Positions 44,048 to 52,307 of a stretch of DNA of 64,000 bases are shown here, piece after piece. The notes under the pieces are model-generated. The model was not told the DNA's origin and searched no databases. It saw only the letters and a program-made list of their open reading frames with translations. The DNA is from Paraburkholderia solisilvae (lineage in GTDB: Bacteria > Pseudomonadota > Gammaproteobacteria > Burkholderiales > Burkholderiaceae), in the NCBI RefSeq assembly GCF_902859875.1, contig NZ_CADIKF010000028.1, positions 1 through 64,000 on the forward strand, given 5' to 3'. Every line of letters begins with the position of its first letter. Positions within the stretch are counted from its first letter, which is position 1. A program made the translations under genes and the position numbers.

Positions 44048-45343
44048 ATGAACACCCCTGTGCAGTCGTTCGATCAGGCCGCCTCGCCCGGCGTGCGGAC
44101 CGCGGCCTCCACGCGCTGGCGGCAGCTCGCGCTCGGCCTCGTCTGCATGATGACGATCTCGAGTCCGCAATACGTATGGACGCTGATGACCAAGCCGCTG
44201 ATGGCGAAGCTCGGTATCTCGCTGCCCGAAGTGCAGGTCACGTTCTCGATCCTCGTGTTCCTGCAAGCGTTCTTCTCGCCGTTCCAGGGCGCGCTGATCG
44301 ATCGCTTCGGTCCGCGCAAGCTGATCTCGATCGGCACGCTGCTCGCGGGCGTCAGCTGGATGCTCGCGTCGTACGCGTCGAACACGACGATGCTGTACCT
44401 CACGTATGGCGGCCTGGGCGGCCTCGGCACCGGCATCGTGTACGTCGGCGTGGTTGGCCTGATGGTGCGGTGGTTTCCGGACCGCCGCGGTATGGCGGCC
44501 GGCGCAGTGGCGGCCGGCTACGGGATGGGCGCGATCGTCACCACGTTTCCGATCTCCGCGTCGCTTGCATCACACGGCGTCGAATCGACACTGTGGCTGT
44601 ACGGGTTGATCTTCGCGGCGATCGGCTTCGTCGCGGCGCAAGGCCTGCGGGTGCCGCCGCAAGCGGGCGAAAGCACGGCTGCCGCGACACGCGCGGCATC
44701 GGCCGGCGCACGCGAATTCCGTCCGTCCGAAATGCTCAAGACGCCGCTCTTCTGGCTGATGTTCGCGATGATGACGATGATGTCGACGTCCGGCCTGATG
44801 GTGACGTCGCAGATGGCCAGTTTCGCGGCCGACTTCGGCGTGAGCAAGGTGCTCGTGTTCGGCCTCGCCGCGCTGCCGCTCGCGCTGACGATCGACCGCT
44901 TCACGAACGGGCTGACACGGCCGCTGTTCGGCTGGGTATCGGACAAGCTTGGCCGCGAACACACGATGTTCTTCGCATTCGCGCTCGAAGGGATTGCGAT
45001 GACGCTGTGGCTGCTCACGCGCGACGATGCGGTGCTGTTCGTGCTGCTGTCCGGTGTCGTGTTCTTCGGCTGGGGCGAAATCTTCTCGCTGTTTCCGTCG
45101 ACGCTGACCGATACGTTCGGCACACGCTTCGCGACGGCGAACTATGGCTGGCTGTATATCTCGTTCGGCGTCGGTTCGATTTTCGGCGGCCCGCTCGCGG
45201 CGCTGCTGCATCAGCATACGGGCAGCTGGGTGCCGGTGTTCGCATGCGCGATCACGCTCGACATCGTCACCGCGGTGCTCGCGCTCTTTGTGCTGAAACC
45301 TGCGCGCGCGAAGTTCATTCGCATGCATCGCACGGCGCTCTGA
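44048..45343 (+). CDS. MFS transporter of the oxalate/formate antiporter type
   Basis: Twelve-helix carrier of 431 residues. The sequence from LALGLVCMMTISSPQYVWTL and the loop motif FQGALIDRFGPRK are of the OFA (oxalate:formate antiporter) family, including the second-half loop FGWVSDKLGR. Such carriers exchange small carboxylates. No oxalate decarboxylase or oxalyl-CoA gene is adjacent, so the substrate is uncertain. Start ATG 44048 has ggaga 8 bases upstream. Convergent with the gene at 45626. Confidence 0.88.
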   Translation: MNTPVQSFDQAASPGVRTAASTRWRQLALGLVCMMTISSPQYVWTLMTKPLMAKLGISLPEVQVTFSILVFLQAFFSPFQGALIDRFGPRKLISIGTLLAGVSWMLASYASNTTMLYLTYGGLGGLGTGIVYVGVVGLMVRWFPDRRGMAAGAVAAGYGMGAIVTTFPISASLASHGVESTLWLYGLIFAAIGFVAAQGLRVPPQAGESTAAATRAASAGAREFRPSEMLKTPLFWLMFAMMTMMSTSGLMVTSQMASFAADFGVSKVLVFGLAALPLALTIDRFTNGLTRPLFGWVSDKLGREHTMFFAFALEGIAMTLWLLTRDDAVLFVLLSGVVFFGWGEIFSLFPSTLTDTFGTRFATANYGWLYISFGVGSIFGGPLAALLHQHTGSWVPVFACAITLDIVTAVLALFVLKPARAKFIRMHRTAL

Positions 45344-45404
45344 ACCACCGGCATGCCTGCACGATTGCGCTGACGGCTCAAACCGAATACCGGTTCGGGT
45401 CGTA

Positions 45405-45478
45405 CCGACAGAAGCTGCCCGTCCGGTTCGCCTTGCAAGCTGCAAGGTCGAACCTCGCTGGCAGCTTCTCGCTGTCGG
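45405..45478. other. 74-bp interrupted hairpin between convergent genes
   Basis: Four nested complementary segments: ccgaca/tgtcgg, gaagctgcc/ggcagcttc, ggttcg/cgaacc and ccttgca/tgcaagg around an agc loop, together 28 base pairs with small internal bulges. It lies between convergent genes ending at 45343 and 45626. It could be a bidirectional terminator, a mobile palindromic element or a small structured RNA. There is no clear T tract. Confidence 0.75.
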
Positions 45479-45625
45479 GCCCATCACTCACTAAAAGCAG
45501 ACTCGGCATCGCCCTGCCGCGCGCAGCCTGGCGCCCACCCTGCCAGCCGGCATCAGCGCCGCCGCGGCCCGCCTCATTCCCGAGCACACCACACCCCCAC
45601 CACGCCATCGGGCTCGTGCGTCTGC

Positions 45626-46996
45626 TCAGGCTTGCCGCACCAACGCTGAGTCTTTATCGGGGAACACAGGAGTCGGCTCGCCGGGCGTAAAGATCTGCGA
45701 ATAGAAGATCTGATGCCGTGCATCCGGACGCAATGCAATGCCGTGATTGTCCTCCGGCAAGCGGTAAGTCCCATCGATGTCCCGTCCGAACCAGGTCGCA
45801 ACGACGCTGCCGCTTTTCGCCGCGTAGGTCAGCGCAATGGCACGATCGAAGCGGCGCATTTCCGTCGGGGGCGCACTGGAAGGCCAAAAGAAGGTCTGCG
45901 GCCAGCGCGCGACGAGCGTCACCGTGTCGGTGCCGGGCGCTTGCGCCTGCGCCTCCTTTAGTCGCTGCTGCATGACGGGCAGCATGTGCTGTGCGGTCCG
46001 CTGCGCGCGTTCGCTCATCGCGTTGCCGTAGTAGTCGACCACGGCAGGATCGTTTGCGGTTCCCGGCGGAAACTCCGATGGTGCGGGCTGATTTTCGCTA
46101 TTGCCATGTGCCCGCTCGAACTTCTCGATTTCGGGCGTCAATGCCTTCGTGTAAAACGGCGCGAACCAACTGACGACCGGGGTCGCGTTGAGCGACGCGA
46201 GCGTATGGCTTTTGCCCACTTCAGCAGATTCGGTATCCTGTCCTTTCTTCTCGAGTTCCGCCTGCTGCTGGTTCAATTGCAATGCGTGACCGACCTCCGA
46301 GAAATTGGGCAACGCAAGCGTGGCGAAGCCGATGGCCGGCGCTAACGGCGTCAGCACCATGGCCACGCCATTGGCGATCATGTGCACGGTAGCATCGGCG
46401 AAATTCCACTGTGCCTGCTGCGATTGCGGGTCGCGCGATAGATCGACGGCCGCGTTTTTCAGGTAATACGCATCGAAGCCGGTATTGACCAGCGCACCGA
46501 GCCCCATGCCCGCACGGTAGCCGCCGGCGATCAGCGGGCTGCGATTTCTGGCGGCCCATGCGAGATATTCCGCCGCGGTCATCGTCGTATTCGCGGCGGC
46601 GCCGACATAGTTGGCCGGCACCGGATTTTGCCGGGTGGCCGCGTATTGTCCCGGCAATCCCAACGCACCGACGCCCAGCCACACGCCATGATTGCCGCCC
46701 GAGTGGACATCCGCGCGCGCTTCGTGCTGCGTGGAGCGCTGTTTCTGGCCGGCGCCGTTGTTGGTGCCGCTCGTGCCGCTCGTGCCGCTCGTTCCCTTAG
46801 CGCCCGCATTGCCGCCGCGGCTCTGAGCGGCAGCGTTATTTCCCGGAGCGCCGCCGTTCCCGGTTTGCGTCCCTTGCCGCCCGTTCGCAGCGTAGTTCGT
46901 CTGCGCATTGCGTCGGGCCCGGACCAGTTCCGGGTCTTCATTCGCCGCTTCGTGAGATCGACTGCCGCCGCCCGTACTATTCGATGAAACGTGCAC
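45626..46996 (-). CDS. unrecognised 456-residue protein with low-complexity N-terminus
   Basis: Not a family I recognise. The first 110 residues are hydrophilic (Gly, Asn, Gln, Arg), with a GTSGTSGTSGTN run from a 9-bp repeat, and look disordered. Residues 110-250 contain several hydrophobic stretches (VWLGVGALGLPG, AGMGLGALVNTG, MIANGVAMVLTPLAPAIGF) that may enter a membrane. A charged helix LNQQQAELEKKGQD and a strand-rich C-terminal part (RWPQTFFWPSSAPP, GSVVATWFGRDIDGTY) follow. No signal peptide. The start is GTG at 46996. The make-up (disordered basic head, membrane-like centre) would suit a secreted effector or translocated protein, but no secretion genes are nearby. A DUF4148 gene lies 148 bp upstream on the same strand. 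Confidence 0.75.
   Translation of the reverse strand: MHVSSNSTGGGSRSHEAANEDPELVRARRNAQTNYAANGRQGTQTGNGGAPGNNAAAQSRGGNAGAKGTSGTSGTSGTNNGAGQKQRSTQHEARADVHSGGNHGVWLGVGALGLPGQYAATRQNPVPANYVGAAANTTMTAAEYLAWAARNRSPLIAGGYRAGMGLGALVNTGFDAYYLKNAAVDLSRDPQSQQAQWNFADATVHMIANGVAMVLTPLAPAIGFATLALPNFSEVGHALQLNQQQAELEKKGQDTESAEVGKSHTLASLNATPVVSWFAPFYTKALTPEIEKFERAHGNSENQPAPSEFPPGTANDPAVVDYYGNAMSERAQRTAQHMLPVMQQRLKEAQAQAPGTDTVTLVARWPQTFFWPSSAPPTEMRRFDRAIALTYAAKSGSVVATWFGRDIDGTYRLPEDNHGIALRPDARHQIFYSQIFTPGEPTPVFPDKDSALVRQA
46764..46790. repeat. 9-bp tandem repeat encoding Gly-Thr-Ser
   Basis: Three perfect copies of gtgccgctc, in frame with the unrecognised protein (minus strand), encoding a GTS repeat in its disordered head. 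Confidence 0.9.
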
Positions 46997-47052
46997 GCCA
47001 TCACCTTCGGTCAGATCAGGTATTGAACCCGGATGAACCGATTCTAGAGAGA

Positions 47053-47124
47053 CGATTGCGTGAGCGGTCCTATCTATTCACAGGCACGCGATTGTATGAG
47101 TGATCCTGTCTATTCACAGACAGG
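47053..47124. repeat. 36-bp direct repeat upstream of the unrecognised gene
   Basis: Two adjoining copies (47053-47088 and 47089-47124) of a 36-bp unit with about seven differences. Each contains ctattcacag, and the second also forms the hairpin cctgtct/agacagg. It lies between the GTG at 46996 and the stop of the DUF4148 gene at 47145, so it may be control DNA or a repeat insertion. Confidence 0.8.
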
Positions 47125-47144
47125 CGGCATTGTGAACAGCGATG

Positions 47145-47393
47145 TCAATGATGCGCGTACAGCGTCCGGTTCAGATATGCGATCTGCCCATCGCGCTGCG
47201 CCTGAACCAGTTCCGCGTAAACCTGCGCGCGGGTTTTTCCCAAATTCTCGGTATTGGGCGGGGACCACTGCGACGTTTGCGCTGGTGCGCCATTTTGCTG
47301 TTGCTGTGGCACTTCGTCGTTCGTTTGGCCATAAGCGGCCACGCTCGAAGCGGAAATAACCAGAACGGCCAACATCGTGAAGCGTGACTTCAT
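47145..47393 (-). CDS. DUF4148 secreted small protein
   Basis: Eighty-two residues with a signal peptide (MKSRFTMLAVLVISASSVAAYGQ), a Gln-rich mature start, and the family-typical KTRAQVYAELVQAQRDGQIAYLN ending shortly after in YAHH. DUF4148 proteins are numerous in Burkholderia and related genera, exported to the periplasm, with unknown function. Same strand as the 456-residue gene downstream. Confidence 0.88.
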   Translation of the reverse strand: MKSRFTMLAVLVISASSVAAYGQTNDEVPQQQQNGAPAQTSQWSPPNTENLGKTRAQVYAELVQAQRDGQIAYLNRTLYAHH

Positions 47394-47599
47394 AAGAAAT
47401 TCCGTCCGTTAAGTGAAACACTGTCCTGCCGATAACGACGCACAGCATTTCCGCTATTCGCACATTCAGCGCGCAATACGCGACATCATTGCGCGATAGC
47501 GAATACCTGCTTGCATCGACATCGTCTGTTTCAATAACGCCTCGGATTCCTCTACTCTTCCATTCAACAAATCTCAATGTGCGCCATCAGAGGCGACCG

Positions 47600-48637
47600 T
47601 TAGCCGCGACGCGCCGTGCGTACGGCCGGCGCCGTGGAATCGCGAATCACGAGTTCCGGCAACGGCACCTTGTACGCGTCACGCTTCGCCTTGCGACCCT
47701 CGATGCGATCGATCGTCAACGCGACCGCTATCGATGCGATCGACGCGGTCGGAAAACTGACGGTGGTCAGCGCTGGCCTGAACTGATGCGCAAGATGAAT
47801 GTTGGTCAAGCCGATCACGGATAGATCGTGTGGCACGTGTCGGCCGCAATCGGCTGCCGCCTGGATCGCGCCGAGCGCCATCAGGTCGTTCGTGGCGAAC
47901 AGCGCGGTGAGCCGTGGATGCGCGGCGAGCAGGGTACGCGCGGCCTCATAGCCGCCTTCGATCGAGTCGCGGCACGATGCGGCCGGCAGCGCCTCGGTAT
48001 CGATGCCGCGCGCGGCGAGCGTATCGACAAAGCCTTTGAGCCGCAGCGACTGCGGACCGCCCGACCCTTCGCCCAGCAACGCGCCGATGCGCCGGTGTCC
48101 GAGGCCGGCAAGATGTTCGGCCGCGAGCGAGCCCGCATGCGCGTAGTCGACCGTCACGCACGGCAGTGCGCGCGACGTCCTGGCGCCCTCCCACATGCAT
48201 AGCGCGAGCGTCGAGCCGCGCGCGGCGATGCCTGCGAGTTCGTCCGCGCTGACATCGGTATTCATCACGATCACGCCGGCCGCGAGCGTGCCGGCGATCC
48301 TGTCGAGATACGCGCGCGCGATGGACGGATTGTCGTCCGTATTGCAAACCAGCAGGAAATAGCCGTGCCGGCGGGCCGCCGCTTCCGCCTCGAGCACGAA
48401 CTCCGGGTAAAACGGATTGGAAATATTCGACAGCATCAACGCGAGCGTCGACGTGCGGCCTTCGGCCAGCGCGCGGGCGGTCAGGTTCGGCCGGTAGCCG
48501 AGCTCGCGCACCGCGGCCATCACGCGGTCCACCGTGGCGGGCCGCACTTTCTGCGGATTGCGCAGCACGTTCGAGACGGTCGCCGCCGTCACTTGCGCAT
48601 GACGTGCGACTTCGGCGAGCGTCACCATCGGCAGCAT
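47600..48637 (-). CDS. LacI-family transcriptional regulator
   Basis: Repressor of 345 residues. The N-terminal helix-turn-helix with VTLAEVARHAQVTAATVSNVLRNP and the hinge RPNLTARALAEG are followed by a periplasmic-binding-like sugar domain ending in the LPELVIRDST pattern. It diverges from an ABC sugar importer and beta-galactosidase operon, and a 22-bp palindrome with a central CG lies between them. It should repress that operon in the absence of a sugar inducer. Two in-frame starts (48637, 48628). Confidence 0.93.
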   Translation of the reverse strand: MLPMVTLAEVARHAQVTAATVSNVLRNPQKVRPATVDRVMAAVRELGYRPNLTARALAEGRTSTLALMLSNISNPFYPEFVLEAEAAARRHGYFLLVCNTDDNPSIARAYLDRIAGTLAAGVIVMNTDVSADELAGIAARGSTLALCMWEGARTSRALPCVTVDYAHAGSLAAEHLAGLGHRRIGALLGEGSGGPQSLRLKGFVDTLAARGIDTEALPAASCRDSIEGGYEAARTLLAAHPRLTALFATNDLMALGAIQAAADCGRHVPHDLSVIGLTNIHLAHQFRPALTTVSFPTASIASIAVALTIDRIEGRKAKRDAYKVPLPELVIRDSTAPAVRTARRG

Positions 48638-49003
48638 GCCCGCATGCGGGTAAACGCGCGCCCGGAACCCGCGCGTTGCACTTCAAAGTGCGTCATATCG
48701 CGCATATTGCCCATATACTAAGATGACCTTCCAAAGGTTGCGTACGCGGAACGGCTCAGCTACTTTTAACGGCGCGGAGGGAGACGCCGCAGATGGTAAA
48801 GCAAATGAATGCATTGGCGGCAAAAATTTAAGCGCTTAAATTTTGCCGGTATATGCAGTCGATCGTCGCGGCCGGTAACGCTGCCGCGGCCATAAAACGA
48901 TAGCCCAACGAAGTTGCGTGGGAACGGAGCAGGCATGGCACGGGAGTGAACATCACACTCCGGTCGACTTGCCGCACAACTCCGTATGACATTGGAGACA
49001 ACG
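48638..49003. promoter_or_regulatory. divergent control region of the sugar locus
   Basis: Holds the LacI-type operator at 48823-48844 and promoters for the regulator (minus) and importer (plus). No gene is present. The AT-rich centre contrasts with the GC-rich flanks. Confidence 0.6.
48823..48844. promoter_or_regulatory. LacI-type operator palindrome
   Basis: Perfect 22-bp palindrome with arms aaaatttaagc / gcttaaatttt and the central CG step that LacI-family hinge helices recognise. It lies 160 bp before the substrate-binding protein gene and 185 bp from the LacI gene. Confidence 0.85.
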
Positions 49004-50245
49004 ATGAAATTCAAGGCAAGCCGCCTGCTGCTCGCGGGTATCGCGTGCGTCGCGCTCGGTATGGGCGCGTACGTCGATGCCGCGACGCTGAAGGTCAACG
49101 TATCCGCGCGCGGCAACCAGCGTGCCGTGTGGCAAAACGCTTTCGACCAGTTTCAGAAAGCCAACCCGGATGTCGATCTGAAAGTCACGTACGTCGGCGA
49201 GGAAGCGTACAAGGTGCAGATCTCCGGCTGGCTCGCCACCGATCCGCCCGACGTGCTGAGCTGGCACAACGGCGAGCGCATGGCGTACTTCGCGAAGCGC
49301 GGCCTGCTCGACGACCTGAGCGCCGACTGGCAAAAGAATGGCTGGAACCAGACCTATGCATCGGTCAAGCCGCCTTCAACCTATGCGGGCAAACAGTACG
49401 CGGCGCCGCTCGGCTACGACTCGTATGGCTTCTTCTACCGCAAGGACCTGTTCCAGAAGGCCGGCATCACCGCCGAACCGAAGACATGGAATGAATTCCT
49501 CGAAGACTGCAAGAAACTGAAAGCGGCGGGCATCGCGCCGATCGCCGTGCCCGCAAAAGATTCGTGGACGCTTGCCGCGTGGTTCGACTATCTGGACCTG
49601 CGCATCAATGGCTACGCGTTCCACGAGCAGTTGATGGCAGGCGACATTCCGTACACCGATGCGCGTGTGAAGAAGGTCTACACGACGTGGAAGACCTTGA
49701 TAGACGACAAGTACTTCGTCGACAACGCGCTCTCGTACGATGTCGATTCGGTGAGCCCGCTGCTCGTCAACGGCAAGGCGGCGATGATGCTGATGGGCAC
49801 GTTCTTCGCCGCGGCCCTGCCCGACGCGACGCGTGAACAGATGAGCTACTTCCGCTTTCCGGTGATCGACCCGGCGGTGCCGATGGCAGAAGACGGCCCG
49901 GTGAATATCCTGATGATCCCCGCCAAGGCGGCGAACAAGAAGGACGCGCACCGTCTGCTCGCGTTTATCTCGCAGCCGGAAATCAACGGCGAGCTCGCGA
50001 AAGGCTGGGGACAACTGCCGTCGAACAACAAGGCGCCGGAGCCGCAGGACGCAATCTCGAAGATCGGCTTCCAGATTCTCTCGAATACGCCGGGCGGCGT
50101 CGCTCAGTTCTACGACCGCGATATGACGAAGGAAATGGCGGACGAAGGCATGAAGGGCATGCAGCAGTTCTTCAACGATCCGAGCCAGCTCGACTCGATC
50201 CTCGCGCGTCTGGAACAGTTCCGCAAGCGCATCTACCATAAGTAA
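49004..50245 (+). CDS. ABC sugar importer, substrate-binding protein
   Basis: Periplasmic binding protein of about 413 residues with a signal peptide (MKFKASRLLLAGIACVALGMGAYVDA) and the family-1 extracellular binding-protein pattern (PDVLSWHNGERMAYFAKRGLLDDLS, YGFFYRKDLFQKAGI, NGKAAMMLMGTF). I chose the ATG at 49004 (ggaga upstream), which opens the signal peptide. First gene of an operon with two permeases and a GH42 enzyme, so the substrate is probably a galactoside or oligosaccharide. Confidence 0.92.
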   Translation: MKFKASRLLLAGIACVALGMGAYVDAATLKVNVSARGNQRAVWQNAFDQFQKANPDVDLKVTYVGEEAYKVQISGWLATDPPDVLSWHNGERMAYFAKRGLLDDLSADWQKNGWNQTYASVKPPSTYAGKQYAAPLGYDSYGFFYRKDLFQKAGITAEPKTWNEFLEDCKKLKAAGIAPIAVPAKDSWTLAAWFDYLDLRINGYAFHEQLMAGDIPYTDARVKKVYTTWKTLIDDKYFVDNALSYDVDSVSPLLVNGKAAMMLMGTFFAAALPDATREQMSYFRFPVIDPAVPMAEDGPVNILMIPAKAANKKDAHRLLAFISQPEINGELAKGWGQLPSNNKAPEPQDAISKIGFQILSNTPGGVAQFYDRDMTKEMADEGMKGMQQFFNDPSQLDSILARLEQFRKRIYHK

Positions 50246-50321
50246 CGGTCGCTGGTCCCTCGCTCGCGCATCCGCCGGCGAGGGACGCGGGCGACGCAGC
50301 CGTTCTGCGCGAGGAAACCGA

Positions 50322-51236
50322 ATGTCCACGACCCTCTCCGATACTCCCGCCGGCGCGAGCCGCATTCGCCGCAAGCGCCACTCTCCGCTGAACCGCCGGC
50401 GCAATCGCGCGGCGCTCATGTTTTTGCTGCCGGGCGCGTTGATCTTCGCGATCTACGTCGTCTATCCGGTGCTCAACAGCATCCTGCTCAGCTTTTACAA
50501 CTGGGACGGCATGACGCCGCGCACCTTTGTCGGCGTGGCGAACTACGCGGAGCTGCTGCAGGCCGATACGTTCTACGTCGCGTTGAAGAACAACGTGCTG
50601 TGGCTCGTGCTCTTTCTGCTCGCGCCGCCGATCGGCCTCGCGTTCGCGCTCTATCTGAATCAGAACGTGCGCGGCATCCGGCTCGTGAAATCGCTGTTCT
50701 TCGCGCCGTTCGTGCTGCCCGGCGTGGTGGTCGGGCTCGTGTTCAGCTGGTTTTACGACCCGACGTTCGGACTGCTCAAGCTGATTGTCGGCCACGGCAT
50801 TCCCGTGCTCGGCGATCCGCGCTATGTGACCTACGGCATCATCTTTGCCGCGCTATGGCCGCAAATTCCGTTCTGCATGATTCTGTATCTGACCGGCCTG
50901 ACCGGCATCAACAGCGAGATCGTCGAGGCTGCGCGGATGGAAGGCGCACGCGGTTTCAAGCTGCTGTGGCACATCATCCTGCCGCAACTGCGGCCGGCCA
51001 CGTTCATGGCGTTTGTGCTGACCGTGATCGGCGCGCTGCGCAGTTTCGACCTCATTTCGGTGATGAGCGGCGGCGGCCCGTTCGACAGCTCGACCGTGCT
51101 CGCCTATTACATGTACGACCAGGCGATCAAGTACTACCGCGAAGGCTATTCGGCCGCGATCGCCGTCGTGCTGTTCCTGATCATGCTCGCCTTTATCGTC
51201 TGGCAGTTGCGCCGCCTCGTGCGCAGCGAATCCTGA
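50322..51236 (+). CDS. ABC sugar importer, permease (MalF-type)
   Basis: Inner-membrane permease of 304 residues with about six membrane helices. The EAA loop is EAARMEGARGFKLLWHIILPQL, where it meets the ATPase. A basic N-terminal stretch before TM1 (about 30-50) is typical. Second gene of the operon, with gagga before the ATG. The ATPase must come from elsewhere. Confidence 0.93.
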   Translation: MSTTLSDTPAGASRIRRKRHSPLNRRRNRAALMFLLPGALIFAIYVVYPVLNSILLSFYNWDGMTPRTFVGVANYAELLQADTFYVALKNNVLWLVLFLLAPPIGLAFALYLNQNVRGIRLVKSLFFAPFVLPGVVVGLVFSWFYDPTFGLLKLIVGHGIPVLGDPRYVTYGIIFAALWPQIPFCMILYLTGLTGINSEIVEAARMEGARGFKLLWHIILPQLRPATFMAFVLTVIGALRSFDLISVMSGGGPFDSSTVLAYYMYDQAIKYYREGYSAAIAVVLFLIMLAFIVWQLRRLVRSES

Positions 51237-51245
51237 GGAGCCGCC

Positions 51246-52097
51246 ATGTATCCGATGCCCGTTTCGCGCTGGCGCCCCGCCAACCGTCTGCTGTACAAGG
51301 TGTCGCTGCCGGTCGCGCTGCTGCTGTGGCTGTTGCCGCTGATCGCGGTGCTGACCACGTCGATCCGCTCGAGCGACGAGCTTTCCGCCGGCAACTACTG
51401 GGGCTGGCCGCAGCAGTTCGCGCTGGTCGAGAACTATCGGATCGCGCTCACGCAGACGCCGATGCTGCATTACTTCCTGAACAGCGTGCTGATCACGCTG
51501 CCGTCGGTCGCTGTGTCGATCTTTCTTGCTTCGATGGCAGGCCATGCGCTCGCGAACTACCGGTTTCGCGGCAACATGCTGCTGCTCGCGGTGTTCGTCG
51601 CGGGCAACTTCGTGCCGATCCAGATTCTGATGATCCCGGTGCGGCAACTGACGCTCGACCTCGGGCTCTACAACACCGTCTGGGGCCTGATTCTCTTTCA
51701 CATCGCGTTCCAGACCGGCTTTTGCACGCTGTTCCTGCGCAACTTCATCCGCGAGCTGCCGTACGAGCTGATCGAGGCCGCGCGCGTCGAAGGCGCGAGC
51801 GAATGGGCGATCTATGCGCGCATCGTGCTGCCGCTGGTGCGCCCCGCGCTCGCCGCGCTCGGCATTCTCGTCTTCACGTTTGTCTGGAACGACTATTTCT
51901 GGGCACTGTGTCTGACGCAGGGCGACGATGCGGCGCCGATCACGGTCGGCGTCGCCGCGCTGCGCGGTCAATGGACGACTGCGTGGAACCTTGTCTCCGC
52001 CGGCTCGGTGCTCGCCGCGCTGCCGTCGGTGCTGATGTTCTTCGCGATGCAGAAGCACTTTGTCGCGGGCCTGACGTTCGGCGCAACGAAGGGATGA
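51246..52097 (+). CDS. ABC sugar importer, permease (MalG-type)
   Basis: Second permease of the importer, 283 residues and six membrane helices, with the EAA loop EAARVEGASEWAIYARIVLPLV. It starts 9 bp after the first permease stop with a gagga site, so the two are probably translated together. It ends 210 bp before the GH42 gene. Confidence 0.93.
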   Translation: MYPMPVSRWRPANRLLYKVSLPVALLLWLLPLIAVLTTSIRSSDELSAGNYWGWPQQFALVENYRIALTQTPMLHYFLNSVLITLPSVAVSIFLASMAGHALANYRFRGNMLLLAVFVAGNFVPIQILMIPVRQLTLDLGLYNTVWGLILFHIAFQTGFCTLFLRNFIRELPYELIEAARVEGASEWAIYARIVLPLVRPALAALGILVFTFVWNDYFWALCLTQGDDAAPITVGVAALRGQWTTAWNLVSAGSVLAALPSVLMFFAMQKHFVAGLTFGATKG

Positions 52098-52307
52098 GCG
52101 CAGCGGCTGAAGCGCCGCGATGCGCATGAGGGCCGCCGCTTGACAGCGGCCATGCATGCGAGAGCGGCGGCGCGCGCCGCCGTCGTCCTCCAGCAGCATT
52201 CGTTGACGCCGCGCGAGCGCGCGGTCGGGCGTGCGTATCGGCATCCCCGCAGGCCTGCGCGTGCCGGCCGCACTCCAACATCCGATCTACCTGACAGCGA
52301 GAACCTC

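Noticed and set aside
45626..46996. Calling the 456-residue protein a type III or type VI effector
   Set aside because: Composition is suggestive, but there is no recognised domain, no PAAR/VgrG/Hcp or chaperone neighbour and no secretion genes in the window.
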